NCBI RefSeq assembly: GCF_028368975.1
Contig: NZ_JAQNDM010000002.1
Coordinates: 9,170,425 to 9,234,424, forward strand
DNA length: 64,000 nucleotides
Reading direction: 5' to 3'
Origin: Stigmatella ashevillena
GTDB taxonomy: Bacteria > Myxococcota > Myxococcia > Myxococcales > Myxococcaceae
Position numbers and translations under genes: made by a program. Under the pieces are notes generated by a model, which was given only the letters and a program-made list of their open reading frames with translations, did not search any database and had not been told where the DNA came from. Shown here piece after piece: positions 8,579 to 17,717 of this stretch. Numbering within the stretch: the first letter of the stretch is position 1; the number at the start of each line of letters is the position of its first letter.

Positions 8579-8606
8579 ACTATAGGAGCGAAAGCATGCT
8601 TGTCTC
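8579..8606 (-). promoter_or_regulatory. Possible sigma-70 type promoter of the IgGFc-like lipoprotein gene
   Basis: On the minus strand GAGACA (8606-8601) and TATAGT (8584-8579) are spaced by 16 bases, about 57 bases before the start codon at 8522. The match to TTGACA/TATAAT is partial, so this is a weak candidate. Confidence 0.25.
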
Positions 8607-8901
8607 GCGGAGAGGGTGGGCGCGATGACCAGTTTGTGGCAAAAAAAAGAGTATCCGTTCATATAAGGACTTTCAGGAATTTCGGGAAGAACAGTGGAGC
8701 CTTTGAGACCAGTCCGGGGCCGAAGCGATGAGGGCTGGACGGTTGGCGGGGCGGATGCCGAGCGCTGTATTGACAAGGCTCAACACAGACATTGGGTTGT
8801 CTTTCCTGAGGCAGTCCGGGATTGGCTTCGGACGCTCGCCTCCCAGCCTTGGCAGGGCCGGGGAGGCGGCGCCCTCCTCCACATCAGACGGCGGCTTCGG
8901 C
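8607..8901. other. Intergenic region without a supported gene
   Basis: This stretch separates the 3' end of the amylase gene from the promoter region of the next minus-strand gene. Short open frames exist on both strands, but none has a convincing ribosome site, domain or coding composition. An A-rich run (8640-8649) and mixed-composition sequence mark it as noncoding. A G/C-rich imperfect palindrome just after the amylase stop (about 8861-8881) might act in termination. Confidence 0.5.
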
Positions 8902-11900
8902 TTACGGTTTCAGGTACGGCCCGTCACTGCCAATCTTCCCAGGGGCGGGGTTGCCGGGGAGATCCAGCACGTACACCCGGAGGTTCCCCTTGCCCGACAC
9001 GCTGGCGCTCAGGGTGCCGTTGCTCACCGCCTTCACATCTCCGGTGATGGCGTCCTTGTAGGTGCCGTTCGGGATGGCCGTGAAGGTGGCGCCTCCGGAA
9101 ACGGTGACCAGGGCGAAGCTGTCCACCCCGGTGGCGGAATCCGTGAAGCGTCGCTTGAAGGCCATGCTGCCCGAGACGCTGTCGGTCGAGTACTGGCCCT
9201 TCTGGAGCGCGGGAATGCGGCGGCGGATCTGATTGAGGCGTTGGAGGTGCTTCACCAAAGGCTTGTTCAGCGTTTCCGCGACCTTGCCCGTGGCGGTGGA
9301 CACCGTGCCGAAGTCCGAGGCCACCACGCTCCCCTCGATGTTGTCCCCGTAGTACGCGCGGCCGGTGGTGGCGAGCGCGCACGTCGGGCCGCAGTCGATG
9401 GGCTTGCCTTGCTGGAACTCGATCTCCGAGCCGTAATACAGCGTCGGGACGCCCCGGAAGGTCCACATCAGGCTCATGTTCTCCGCCCACGCATCGGTAC
9501 CGCCCGCGTAGCGCGTGGAGGACTTGTTGGGGCCGTAGTCGTGGGAATCCACATACACGACGTTGTAGGTGGCGTCGTTGTAGCTGTCGTCCGAATCCTT
9601 GCCGTTCCAGAAGGCATTGCTGGCCTCTCCGAAATTCATGTGCATGCGCATGTCGATCACGCTCATGCCCGAGAACTGGCTGTGATCCGGCGTGTGGTAG
9701 GCATTTCCCTGGAGGAAGGCGTTGGTGGAGGTGGGCTGGTTTCCGGTGCCCAGCGTGTTCTCGTCATTGTACTGGTCGAGCGCGGCCTGGACATCGTTGG
9801 AGGTGTAGTCCTTGCGCTCCTTCCAGGTGAAGAACTGGGCGGAGTGGTTGACGGAACCCCGGTTCCACTTGTCGTTCACGAACGAGCCGACCTCTCCGAA
9901 CATGAAGAAGTCTTTGCCCTTGGCGCCGAAGCGCTGCTCGGCATGCTGACGGGCGGCGGGCAGGAAACGCCGGTTCCAGGTGACGCGCGGAATGTGGACC
10001 GCGGTGTCGATGCGGAAGCCATCCACGCCCATGTCGATGTATTTGTTGTACGTGTCGATGAGGAAGGTCTGCACCGGCGTGCTCTCGGTGTTGAAGTCCG
10101 CCAGGTCCTCGTGAATCCAGCAGCTGCGTGAGTCCTCGCCCTCCCAGTTTCCAATCCAGCACTGGTGGAAATACTGGGAGGGGAACATGCCCGATGTGGG
10201 ATTGGGCCACTGGCAATTGTAGATGCGGTAGCCCTCCTGGCTGTAAGAGCCCGTGGGCATGCCCCAGTTGCGGCACGTGTTGCCGGAAGGCTCCGCCGTG
10301 GACCAGAGATCGCCGTTGTAATAGGACTTGCCGCTGGTGGGCTCGACGTTGAGCCCGTTGTACTCGAAGCTGGAGACGGGCGCGTCGTAGTACCAAGACC
10401 ACTGGCTGTCGCGCACCCCGTAGACCTTGGCGGACCACAACCCCTTGGCGCCCCAGCGGCTGGAGTGGTTGTAGACCACATCCTGGATGATCTTGATGCC
10501 CTTGGCGTGGGCGGCGTTGATCAGCTCCTGGTAGGACGCACCGGCGGACTCCAGGCGCGGATCGACCTTGTTGAAATCCCAGGCATGGTAGCCATGGTAG
10601 TCATAATCCGAGCGGTTCAGCACCACCGGGGTAATCCAGACGGCGGAGAAGCCCAGGGCCTTGATGTAGTCCAGCTTCTGGATGAGCCCCTTGAAGTCAC
10701 CCCGGAACATGGGATCGTTGTTGGCCGCGTTTCCGGACTTGGTGTGCATGCTGCCGCCGCGGTTGTTGGATGCATCTCCGTCGAAGAAACGCGCGGTCAT
10801 GACGAAGTAGATGGAATCGCCGCGGATGTCTCCTCCCAAGGGTTGGCCGCCCTCGGGCACGGGGGGCGCATCGCCCGTCGTGGCCTGAACGGCGGTGCTG
10901 GCGGAGGACTTGTTGCCGGCCGCATCGAGGGCCTTGATGGTGTAGCTGTAGGCGGTGCGTGCATTCAGGCCAGTGTCGCTGTAAGCCGTGATGCTGGAAC
11001 TCGAGGTCTTGGTTCCCTGTGTGCCCCCGGTCCGGGTGATTTCGTAGCCCACCACCCCCCGGTCATCCGTCGAGGCCGTCCAGGACACGTTGATCTGGGT
11101 ATAGCTCACCGAGGTGCTCACGCCCGAGGGGACGGAGGGGGCCGTGGTGTCGGGGGGCAGTGTCACACAGGGCGACGTTGCATTCGCGGTGACGACGCCG
11201 TCCTTCACGGTGCTGAGCCCGGTGCCCAGGGCGTAGTTCGCGTTCCCGTTGTTGTCCCACACAGAGCCATTGTTGAAGGTCGCGGCCAACCCGGTGGCCG
11301 AGCCGAGAGAGACTGTCTTTTTGACCCAGCCCGTGCAGGCGGACTCGTTCATCGCCACCCCGGGCGGCGTGGTCCAGGTGCCACCCGTGGGCGCGTAGTG
11401 GATGTTGACGGAACTCCAGCCCCGGCTCTGGGTGAAGTAGTAGACCTCGGCCTGATTTGTCCCCACCGTGGCCGTCGTCACCGCCAGCGCGGCGCTGGCG
11501 GCAGAGACGTTGCCCGCCGCGTCCAGGGCCTTCACGGTATAGGAATAGGAGGTGCCCGCCGTGAGGCCCGTGTCCGTGAAAGTGGTTCCGGTGGCGGTGC
11601 CGACCTGGGCTCCATTGCGGGAGACGGCATAGCCTGTCACGCCCACGTTGTCGGTGGAGGCCGTCCAAGAGAGGGATACCGAGGAGGCCGTCACGCTGCC
11701 CTTTGCCAGGCCCGCCGGGGTCGTCGGAGCCTGGGTGTCCGTTGAGCAGGGATTGGCCGCGTTGGCGAGCAATTGCCCGTTCTTGACCTGATGCGTCCCC
11801 TGCGTGGGGATGAGGTAGTTGGCGCCAGACTGGTTGTTGAGATTGTCCCAGTGGTTCTGCCCATCCGTGAAGGTGGCTTGGAAGGTGCTGCCCGTACCGG

Positions 11901-12117
11901 TGGTGATGACCTTGACCCGCCAGTCGTTGCAGGCGGTGCCCATCTGGGTGCCCGGAACGGCAGTCCATGCACCACTGGCGTCGTGGTGGATGTAGGGGGT
12001 GCTCCAGCCTTTATAGGGCGTGTAATAATAGACTGTGGCAGTGCCTGCGAAAGCTGCCGGGCTCAGCCCTGCCAGCAAGAGGGCCCATGGCAGAGGGCGA
12101 ATGCTCCAACGCGTCAT
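8902..12117 (-). CDS. Secreted modular alpha-amylase (CBM-FN3-CBM-FN3-GH13)
   Basis: About 1071 residues, exported by a Sec signal (MTRWSIRPLPWALLLAGLSPAAFAG). Order of parts: starch-binding module resembling CBM25/26 (about 26-124, VYYYTPYKGWSTPYIHH), FN3 (about 130-217), a second such module (about 222-318, VYYFTQSRGWSSVNIHY), FN3 (about 325-415), GH13 catalytic domain (about 430-980) and a C-terminal beta domain. GH13 motifs are complete: DVVYNH, nucleophile D704 in GFRIDTAVH, acid/base E742 in FGEVG, and D860 in VDSHD. It should hydrolyse alpha-1,4-glucans outside the cell. The ATG at 12117 has an AGGAGA ribosome site; an upstream in-frame GTG lacks one and would bury the signal peptide. 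Confidence 0.93.
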   Translation of the reverse strand: MTRWSIRPLPWALLLAGLSPAAFAGTATVYYYTPYKGWSTPYIHHDASGAWTAVPGTQMGTACNDWRVKVITTGTGSTFQATFTDGQNHWDNLNNQSGANYLIPTQGTHQVKNGQLLANAANPCSTDTQAPTTPAGLAKGSVTASSVSLSWTASTDNVGVTGYAVSRNGAQVGTATGTTFTDTGLTAGTSYSYTVKALDAAGNVSAASAALAVTTATVGTNQAEVYYFTQSRGWSSVNIHYAPTGGTWTTPPGVAMNESACTGWVKKTVSLGSATGLAATFNNGSVWDNNGNANYALGTGLSTVKDGVVTANATSPCVTLPPDTTAPSVPSGVSTSVSYTQINVSWTASTDDRGVVGYEITRTGGTQGTKTSSSSITAYSDTGLNARTAYSYTIKALDAAGNKSSASTAVQATTGDAPPVPEGGQPLGGDIRGDSIYFVMTARFFDGDASNNRGGSMHTKSGNAANNDPMFRGDFKGLIQKLDYIKALGFSAVWITPVVLNRSDYDYHGYHAWDFNKVDPRLESAGASYQELINAAHAKGIKIIQDVVYNHSSRWGAKGLWSAKVYGVRDSQWSWYYDAPVSSFEYNGLNVEPTSGKSYYNGDLWSTAEPSGNTCRNWGMPTGSYSQEGYRIYNCQWPNPTSGMFPSQYFHQCWIGNWEGEDSRSCWIHEDLADFNTESTPVQTFLIDTYNKYIDMGVDGFRIDTAVHIPRVTWNRRFLPAARQHAEQRFGAKGKDFFMFGEVGSFVNDKWNRGSVNHSAQFFTWKERKDYTSNDVQAALDQYNDENTLGTGNQPTSTNAFLQGNAYHTPDHSQFSGMSVIDMRMHMNFGEASNAFWNGKDSDDSYNDATYNVVYVDSHDYGPNKSSTRYAGGTDAWAENMSLMWTFRGVPTLYYGSEIEFQQGKPIDCGPTCALATTGRAYYGDNIEGSVVASDFGTVSTATGKVAETLNKPLVKHLQRLNQIRRRIPALQKGQYSTDSVSGSMAFKRRFTDSATGVDSFALVTVSGGATFTAIPNGTYKDAITGDVKAVSNGTLSASVSGKGNLRVYVLDLPGNPAPGKIGSDGPYLKP

Positions 12118-12237
12118 ATGTCTTTCTCCTCGCGATGCGGTGCGGGCTCGTGGCGGGGGATGTGCCACAGCGCCCCCCTATCGCCGCGTCGAGGCAAAGA
12201 CAAGGCAAGCGCGGAATCCGTGCAAAATTCAATCATT

Positions 12238-12270
12238 GACGCCTTGCATCTTCATTTGACGCAAGGCGTC
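12238..12270 (-). terminator. Perfect 10-bp inverted repeat downstream of the kinase gene
   Basis: GACGCCTTGC (12238-12247) and GCAAGGCGTC (12261-12270) form a perfect stem with a 13-base loop. Read on the minus strand, it lies about 40 bases after the kinase stop and is followed by AATGATTGAATTTTG. It could terminate the kinase transcript; being about 120 bases before the amylase start it could also be an operator for that gene. Confidence 0.45.
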
Positions 12271-12310
12271 TTGCCGGGCCGCCCGTCAAGCACCTGTTCC
12301 TGCTCTTGTT

Positions 12311-13678
12311 TCAAGGATAGCGCGAGCTGTCCGGTCTCTCATCGGCCCCCATGGGCATGTAACACCTGCCCTTCCACTCGTATCCGCCGTCCTTGCAAGG
12401 CAACTCCAAGTCCAGGCGGACCCAGCACCCTCCGTTGATCTCTGTCTCTCCCCGTCTTGTGCAAGGAGGCCGCTTCTGATGCTTGAGGGGGCGGGAGGGC
12501 ATGTCGTAGGCGAAGACGGGAATCGTTGGGGCACGCCGCGCCCACTGTGAGAGGGGCAGGAGATAGGAGGCATCGACCGCTGCGTCCGCCATCCCCGCCA
12601 TCCGGGTCTCCTCCAGCCCGATGCCCGCTCGGAACGCCCAGGCCGGGGTGGGCGCATCTTGCATCGCGAAGAAGGAGAGGAGCACGTAGGCGGCCACGGC
12701 GGCGAGGGCAGGGGTGAGCCGCGCCAGCTCTCTCAAGCGCGAAGGCGCCCCCCGCCGGGTGGGGGGAAGAACGTATTGTGTCCGGACCTGCTCGGTGATG
12801 ACAAAGGGGACATCCGCCTCGGGGCCTGCGTTCACCGCCGCGGCTTCCAAGGCGTGCGCCAGCTCTTCCGCGCTCCCCCGCTTCCGAGGGGATTCCGACA
12901 GCATCCGTTCGATGAGCACCGAGAGCTCCGGGCGCACATGGGGATTGAGCTGGCAGGGCGTGGGCCGAACCGCCTTCTCGATCGACAGAGGAGGGTACAC
13001 GCCGGTGACCATCCGGTACGCCGTCACACCCATGGCATAGACGTCATCCGCGGGACTGGCCTCGTACGGGGTCCGATTTCGCCAGGAAGACCGTTGGTGC
13101 CGCAAGGCTTGAGGGCTTCGGTAGGGACGCGTCCCGGGGGCGAGAGGCCCTTCGGTGAGGGGGGTGGCCCCCGGATAGGTGCCGCACCCGAAGTCGACGA
13201 GGGTGAGCACTCCCTCGGGCCCCACCAGCACATTGTCGCCTTTCACATCCCGGTGAAGGCATCCCACATCGTGGGTGGCCTGGAGGGCGTGGCCGAGCTG
13301 GGCGAGGAGCCGGAAGATCTGACGGGTCGTCGGGCGGGTGGAGCGGGCCCAATGGTAGAGCGGCGCTCCCTCCACCCAGTCCATGACGAGGTACGGATAG
13401 GGCTTGCCCCAGGGCCCACCCACCCATTCTCCGCGCTCGCGCAGGCGCGGCACGGCAGGGTGGTGGATGCGGCTCAGAAGCTCCGCTTCTCGCTCGAAAC
13501 GCTTGTCCCCGGGGTAGAGGGCCAGCTTGAGGGCCACGTGTTCCTGTGGCTCCTGCCCGCTCGGCACGGCCCGGTAGACGGCCCCATAGGTGCCACACCC
13601 GGCACGGCCCAGCAGTCGCCAACTGCCGACTTCGGTTTCGGGCCAGAGGGTGTCAGGCGGAAGGGGGGGCTGTAGCAC
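12311..13678 (-). CDS. Eukaryote-like serine/threonine protein kinase with C-terminal membrane segment
   Basis: 455 residues. The kinase domain spans about 20-290: glycine loop GRAGCGTYGAVY, ATP-binding K51 (VALKL), catalytic loop HRDVKGDN with D144, and DFGCG with D162. An APE-like region and a MGVTAYRMVTGVYPP helix follow, as in Hanks-type kinases. A hydrophobic segment (about 327-345, LAAVAAYVLLSFFAM) anchors it, leaving about 110 residues, with several cysteines near the end, outside the membrane as a possible sensor. It shares an intergenic region with the divergent methyltransferase gene. All key catalytic residues are present. Target unknown. Confidence 0.93.
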   Translation of the reverse strand: MLQPPLPPDTLWPETEVGSWRLLGRAGCGTYGAVYRAVPSGQEPQEHVALKLALYPGDKRFEREAELLSRIHHPAVPRLRERGEWVGGPWGKPYPYLVMDWVEGAPLYHWARSTRPTTRQIFRLLAQLGHALQATHDVGCLHRDVKGDNVLVGPEGVLTLVDFGCGTYPGATPLTEGPLAPGTRPYRSPQALRHQRSSWRNRTPYEASPADDVYAMGVTAYRMVTGVYPPLSIEKAVRPTPCQLNPHVRPELSVLIERMLSESPRKRGSAEELAHALEAAAVNAGPEADVPFVITEQVRTQYVLPPTRRGAPSRLRELARLTPALAAVAAYVLLSFFAMQDAPTPAWAFRAGIGLEETRMAGMADAAVDASYLLPLSQWARRAPTIPVFAYDMPSRPLKHQKRPPCTRRGETEINGGCWVRLDLELPCKDGGYEWKGRCYMPMGADERPDSSRYP

Positions 13679-13888
13679 GGCAAACCTCTCTTGTAGGAAG
13701 GAATGTTGGGTTGGGTCGTCTCCATGTTACTTCATGGGTAGGTTCACGTCTACGGGGCTTGTCGAAAGGCGCGCTCACGGCCAGGAAATCAATGATTTGC
13801 TGCCCCCCCGGCAGGTCTGTGAGACGCTCTGCGTCGAGACTGCTCCCTGTCTCGCGGCCGACCCAGGCCGGCCTCACTGGAGAACATC

Positions 13889-15055
13889 CTGAACTCACGC
13901 ATTTCGGCTCAATCTTCGGAAGCGCGCACCCGTTACGGTGGCCAGAAGGTTCCCATCACCACGCTCATCGACGACTACATCCACGAGCGCATCAACATCG
14001 AAGGGGACTTCGGCGAGTTCATCCGGCAGCGGGATGCCGTGGTGGACTACAGCTTCGTCGCAGATCACTTCAAATTTCTCTTCACCCGGTTTCTGCCCGA
14101 GGTGATCAACCACTCGCAGGATCAGGACATCCGGATTGGCCGCGCTCACTACGACCGCGGCAATGACTTCTTCGGCGCCTTCCTCGGGCCGCGCATGGTG
14201 TACACCTCCGGCTTCTTCCTCTCCCCCCAGGACTCGCTCGAGGCCGCGCAGGATCAGAAGATCCGGCTCGTCTGCGAGAAGCTCCAACTGAAGAAGGGGG
14301 AGCGGCTGCTGGACATCGGTTGTGGCTGGGGAACCCTGGTGGCGTTCGCCGCGCGCGACTACGGCGTGGATGCCACGGGGATCACCGTGGCGGAGAAGGG
14401 GGCCGAGTTCGGCAACGCGCAGATCGCCCGCGAGGGCGTGTCAGGCTCCGCCCGGGTCAAGGTGCTCGACTACCGCGACATTCCCAAGGAGCGCTATCAG
14501 AAGATCTCCTGTCTGGAGATGGCCGAGCACGTGGGGGTACGCAAGTTCGGGCGCTTCATGGAGCAGGTGTACGAGTTGCTCGACGACGATGGGCTCTTCT
14601 TGCTCCAGATCGCCGGTCTGCGCGCGAAGAATGGTCTGCTGGGCTTCCACTTCGAGGACCTGGTCTGGGGCTTGTTCATGAACAAGTACATCTTCCCCGG
14701 CGCGGATGCCTCCATGCCGCTCAGCTTCGTGGTGGAGAACCTGGAGAAGGCGGGCTTCGAGATCCACTCGGTGGAGAACATCGGCATCCACTACTCGCTG
14801 ACGATCTCACGCTGGTACGACAACTGGATGCAGAACCGGGCCGAGGTGGTGAAGACCTACGGGGAGTGGTGGTTCCGGTTGTGGCAGGTTTTCCTGGCTT
14901 GGTCGGTGGAGATCGCCGCGCAGGGCAGCTCCACGGCGTTCCAAGTGGTGGCCAACAAGAACCTCAACCGCTTCAACCGCCAGCGCTGGATCTCCGCCAC
15001 CAACCTCGGCGAGCGGGACCTCGCAGGCCAGAGCTCGGGCAAGAAGAAGTCTTGA
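13889..15055 (+). CDS. Cyclopropane-fatty-acyl-phospholipid synthase family SAM methyltransferase (probable CTG start)
   Basis: Class I SAM-dependent methyltransferase of the CFA/mycolic-acid cyclopropane synthase family. It has YDRGNDFFGAFLG, YTSGFF, the SAM-binding motif LLDIGCGWGTLVAFAA and EMAEHVG. The first ATG/GTG/TTG in frame is GTG at 14039, which would start inside the conserved N-terminal region. The open frame extends up to a stop at 13820-13822 and shows coding-like sequence (GGQKVPITTLIDDYIHER, EGDFGEFIRQRDAVVDY). The best start is CTG at 13889, preceded six bases earlier by GGAG, giving 388 residues, close to family length. It probably modifies unsaturated membrane lipids. Divergent from the kinase gene. 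Confidence 0.85.
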   Translation: MNSRISAQSSEARTRYGGQKVPITTLIDDYIHERINIEGDFGEFIRQRDAVVDYSFVADHFKFLFTRFLPEVINHSQDQDIRIGRAHYDRGNDFFGAFLGPRMVYTSGFFLSPQDSLEAAQDQKIRLVCEKLQLKKGERLLDIGCGWGTLVAFAARDYGVDATGITVAEKGAEFGNAQIAREGVSGSARVKVLDYRDIPKERYQKISCLEMAEHVGVRKFGRFMEQVYELLDDDGLFLLQIAGLRAKNGLLGFHFEDLVWGLFMNKYIFPGADASMPLSFVVENLEKAGFEIHSVENIGIHYSLTISRWYDNWMQNRAEVVKTYGEWWFRLWQVFLAWSVEIAAQGSSTAFQVVANKNLNRFNRQRWISATNLGERDLAGQSSGKKKS

Positions 15056-15064
15056 TGCCTGGGC

Positions 15065-15127
15065 GGTGACAGGTGGGCGGCTCCGGGGGGGAAGACGAAG
15101 CGGTCCACCCCGGAGTTCCGCGTCACC
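15065..15127 (+). terminator. Hairpin after the cyclopropane-synthase-family gene
   Basis: CTCCGGGG (15081-15088) pairs with CCCCGGAG (15108-15115), with an outer pair GGTGAC (15065-15070) and GTCACC (15122-15127). It sits between the upstream stop (15055) and the next start (15172). No T tract follows, so termination is likely but not certain. Confidence 0.45.
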
Positions 15128-15171
15128 CGAGGATCCGCTAGGGTCTTCGCCGTTCACACCCCAGAGGTTGC

Positions 15172-17109
15172 ATGCTGACTCTCCGCTTTTGCGTGTTGGC
15201 TGTCGCCGCGTTGTTACCGGCACTGGTCCTGGCGGCCCCTCCCCCCGTGGCTCCCGTGAAGAAGTCCTCGGCGAGGCCCTCGAAGGAGTACACGATCGAC
15301 CAGTTCATGGCGACCACCGACTTCGAGGGCGCCTCCTTCTCCCCCGATGAGAAGAAGCTCCTCTTTTCGTCGAACGGGAGCGGCATCTTCAACGCCTACA
15401 GCGTGTCCGTGAAGGGGGGAAAGCCTACGCCCCTCACCCAGTCCAAGACGGACTCCACCTTTGCCGTGTCTTACTTCCCCAAGGATGAGCGCATCCTTTA
15501 CACGCGGGATCAAGGCGGCAACGAGAACAGCCACCTCTACGTGCGCGGCCTGGATGGGCAGGAGAAGGACCTCACGCCCGGGGAGAACCTCAAGGCCATG
15601 TTCCTCGGCTGGAAGGAGGATGACGGCTCGGCTTTCTATGTCCTCTCCAACGAGCGCGACGCGCGCTTCTTTGATCTCTACAAGTACGGCGCGAAGACAT
15701 ACGAGCGCACCCTGCTCTATCAGAATGATGGCAACTACATGGTGGCTGGCATCTCCCGAGACGAGAAGTGGATTGCTCTTGGCAAGGCGCAGACCACGGC
15801 CGACAGCGACATCTACCTCTATGAGGTCGCGAAGAAAGAGCACAAGCACATCACCCCGCATCAGGGCATTGCCAACCATTCGGTCTCCGAATTCGATCCG
15901 GAGTCCACGGCCCTCTATTTCCTCACCGATGAGGGGTCGGAGTTCAGCCGAGTGGTCCGCTACGTGCTGGCCACCGGCAAGCAGGAGGAGGTGGAGCGCG
16001 CCAACTGGGACATCCAGTACACGTCCTTCTCCAAGAAGGGCACGTACCGTGTGACCGCCATCAACGAGGATGGGGGCACCGTCATCCGGCTGCACAACAT
16101 GAAGGCTGGCAAGCAGGTGGTGCTGCCGCAGATTCCCGAGGGCGGCATCACCTCGGTGTCCTTCTCGCCCAGTGAGAAGCGCATGGCCTTCTACCACGTG
16201 GGGGAGCGCTCCCCGAGCAACCTCTATGTCTATGAGTTCGCCACGGGCAGGGCCACGCGCTTGACGCGTGCGCTGAGCCCGGAGATCGACCCGGAGGATC
16301 TCGTCGACACGCAGGTGGTGCGCTTCAAGTCCTTCGATGGGCTGGAGATCCCCAACATTCTCTTCAAACCCCACCAGGCCACGCCGGAGAACAAGGCCCC
16401 CGCCATTGTCTGGGTGCACGGGGGGCCTGGCGGGCAGACGCGCAAGAGCTACTCGGCGATGCTCCAGTACCTGGCGAACCACGGCTATGTGGTGCTGGGC
16501 ATCAACAACCGCGGCAGCTCTGGCTACGGAAAGACGTTCTTCACCGCGGACGACCAGAAGCACGGCCGAGAGCCTTTGCGCGACTGTGTCGAGGCCAAGA
16601 AGTACCTGGCCAGCCTGCCGTACGTGGATGGGAGCCGCGTCGGCATCGCGGGCGGCAGCTATGGGGGCTACATGGCGCTGGCGGCGCTGGCCTTCCACCC
16701 AGACACCTTCAACGCCGGGGTGGATGTTTTTGGCGTCTCCAACTGGCTTCGCACGCTCCAGGGGATGCCCGCGGACTGGGAGGCTTTCCGCGCGGCGCTC
16801 TACCAGGAGATGGGAGATCCGGTGAAGCAGGAGCAGATGCTGAAGGACATCTCACCGCTCTTTCATGCCGAGAAGATCCAGAAGCCGCTGCTTGTCATCC
16901 AGGGCGCCAATGATCCGCGTGTCCTCCAGGCCGAATCAGATGACATCGTCGCGGCGGTGAAGAAGAACAACGTCCCCGTCGAGTACGTCGTCTTCCCCGA
17001 TGAGGGCCACGGCTTCACCAAGAAGAAGAACGAGGTGGAGGCCGGCTTGCGAATGCTCCGCTTCCTGGATCAGTACTTGAAGAAGTCCAGCGCCGCGCCG
17101 GTGAACTGA
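15172..17109 (+). CDS. Secreted S9-family prolyl oligopeptidase/acylaminoacyl peptidase
   Basis: 645 residues with a signal peptide (MLTLRFCVLAVAALLPALVLA). The middle (about 45-380) is a beta-propeller of WD/TolB-like repeats (SFSPDEKKLLFSSN, then several FSPSEKRMAF-type strands). The C-terminal alpha/beta hydrolase holds the triad S496 in GGSYGGYMAL, D581 in GANDPRV and H613 in DEGHGF, with oxyanion motif VHGGPGGQ. Such enzymes cleave peptides that fit in the propeller cavity, here probably in the periplasm or outside. It is a single-gene unit, ending convergently with the TPR gene over a strong hairpin. Length and residues match the family. Confidence 0.93.
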   Translation: MLTLRFCVLAVAALLPALVLAAPPPVAPVKKSSARPSKEYTIDQFMATTDFEGASFSPDEKKLLFSSNGSGIFNAYSVSVKGGKPTPLTQSKTDSTFAVSYFPKDERILYTRDQGGNENSHLYVRGLDGQEKDLTPGENLKAMFLGWKEDDGSAFYVLSNERDARFFDLYKYGAKTYERTLLYQNDGNYMVAGISRDEKWIALGKAQTTADSDIYLYEVAKKEHKHITPHQGIANHSVSEFDPESTALYFLTDEGSEFSRVVRYVLATGKQEEVERANWDIQYTSFSKKGTYRVTAINEDGGTVIRLHNMKAGKQVVLPQIPEGGITSVSFSPSEKRMAFYHVGERSPSNLYVYEFATGRATRLTRALSPEIDPEDLVDTQVVRFKSFDGLEIPNILFKPHQATPENKAPAIVWVHGGPGGQTRKSYSAMLQYLANHGYVVLGINNRGSSGYGKTFFTADDQKHGREPLRDCVEAKKYLASLPYVDGSRVGIAGGSYGGYMALAALAFHPDTFNAGVDVFGVSNWLRTLQGMPADWEAFRAALYQEMGDPVKQEQMLKDISPLFHAEKIQKPLLVIQGANDPRVLQAESDDIVAAVKKNNVPVEYVVFPDEGHGFTKKKNEVEAGLRMLRFLDQYLKKSSAAPVN

Positions 17110-17119
17110 GCTGTGTGGC

Positions 17120-17142
17120 GGAGGCGCAGACGCTGCGTCTCC
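17120..17142. terminator. Strong hairpin between convergent genes
   Basis: GGAGGCGCAG (17120-17129) pairs with CTGCGTCTCC (17133-17142) with one G-T wobble and a three-base loop. It lies ten bases after the peptidase stop and before the end of the convergent TPR gene, so it may serve both. Confidence 0.55.
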
Positions 17143-17166
17143 AGGGACTGGCGGACGCCTCGCAGG

Positions 17167-17619
17167 CTACCGTCTGAGGATCCGGTCGAGTTCCGCTGCC
17201 TGCTCCCGGCGTTCAGGATCCGGATGGAGGCGGGCTTTGGCCAGGCTCTCCCGGGCGCGTGCAGGCTCCGTCTTGCTCAGCGCCATGGCCAGGTAGAGGT
17301 GGGTGGTGGGATCATCCGGGTGGGCTTCGAGGACGGCGCGCAGGACCCGCTCGGCCCGTGCATCTTCCCCACGCTCCAGGTACGTCATGGCCAGGTCCTG
17401 CGCGGGGCCCGGTTCGGTGGGGGCACGGGCATGCGCCAGCTCCAAGAGCTCCCGGGCCCGGGTGCGTTCTCCCCTGAGTTCCAGGACCCGGGCCAGTCCG
17501 TGAATCCGCTCGAAGGCCTCGGGGGCCAGGCGCCAGGCCTCTTCTAGCAAGGGGAAGGCCCTCTCCGTGTCCCCCGCCTCCAGCAGGGCCATGCCTTCGC
17601 GATACAAGTCCTTGTCCAT
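17167..17619 (-). CDS. Tetratricopeptide-repeat protein
   Basis: 150 residues made almost wholly of TPR-like helix pairs. Repeats are visible as GMALLEAGDTERAFPLLEEA, LARVLELRGERTRARELLEL, LAMTYLERGEDARAERVLRA and LAMALSKTEPARARESLAKA, each followed by the Pro or His that separates repeats. TPR domains bind other proteins; no enzymatic motif is present and no signal peptide is seen, so it is probably cytoplasmic. It faces away from the following PLA2-like gene, about 100 bp off. Its partner is unknown. Confidence 0.85.
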   Translation of the reverse strand: MDKDLYREGMALLEAGDTERAFPLLEEAWRLAPEAFERIHGLARVLELRGERTRARELLELAHARAPTEPGPAQDLAMTYLERGEDARAERVLRAVLEAHPDDPTTHLYLAMALSKTEPARARESLAKARLHPDPERREQAAELDRILRR

Positions 17620-17717
17620 AGGGGGTCTCCAGCGCCGGGGCCATGCGTTCCGCTGTTTCTCCGCAACTCTGGCGCCCCCTGACCCGAAAATCGAGAGGAC
17701 GCTTTTCCAGGATCCTC

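Noticed and set aside
8673-8882. 69-codon minus-strand frame between two genes
   Set aside because: No conserved features and it spans A-rich noncoding sequence.
15214-16698. 494-codon minus-strand open frame
   Set aside because: Antisense to the S9 peptidase with its intact catalytic triad.
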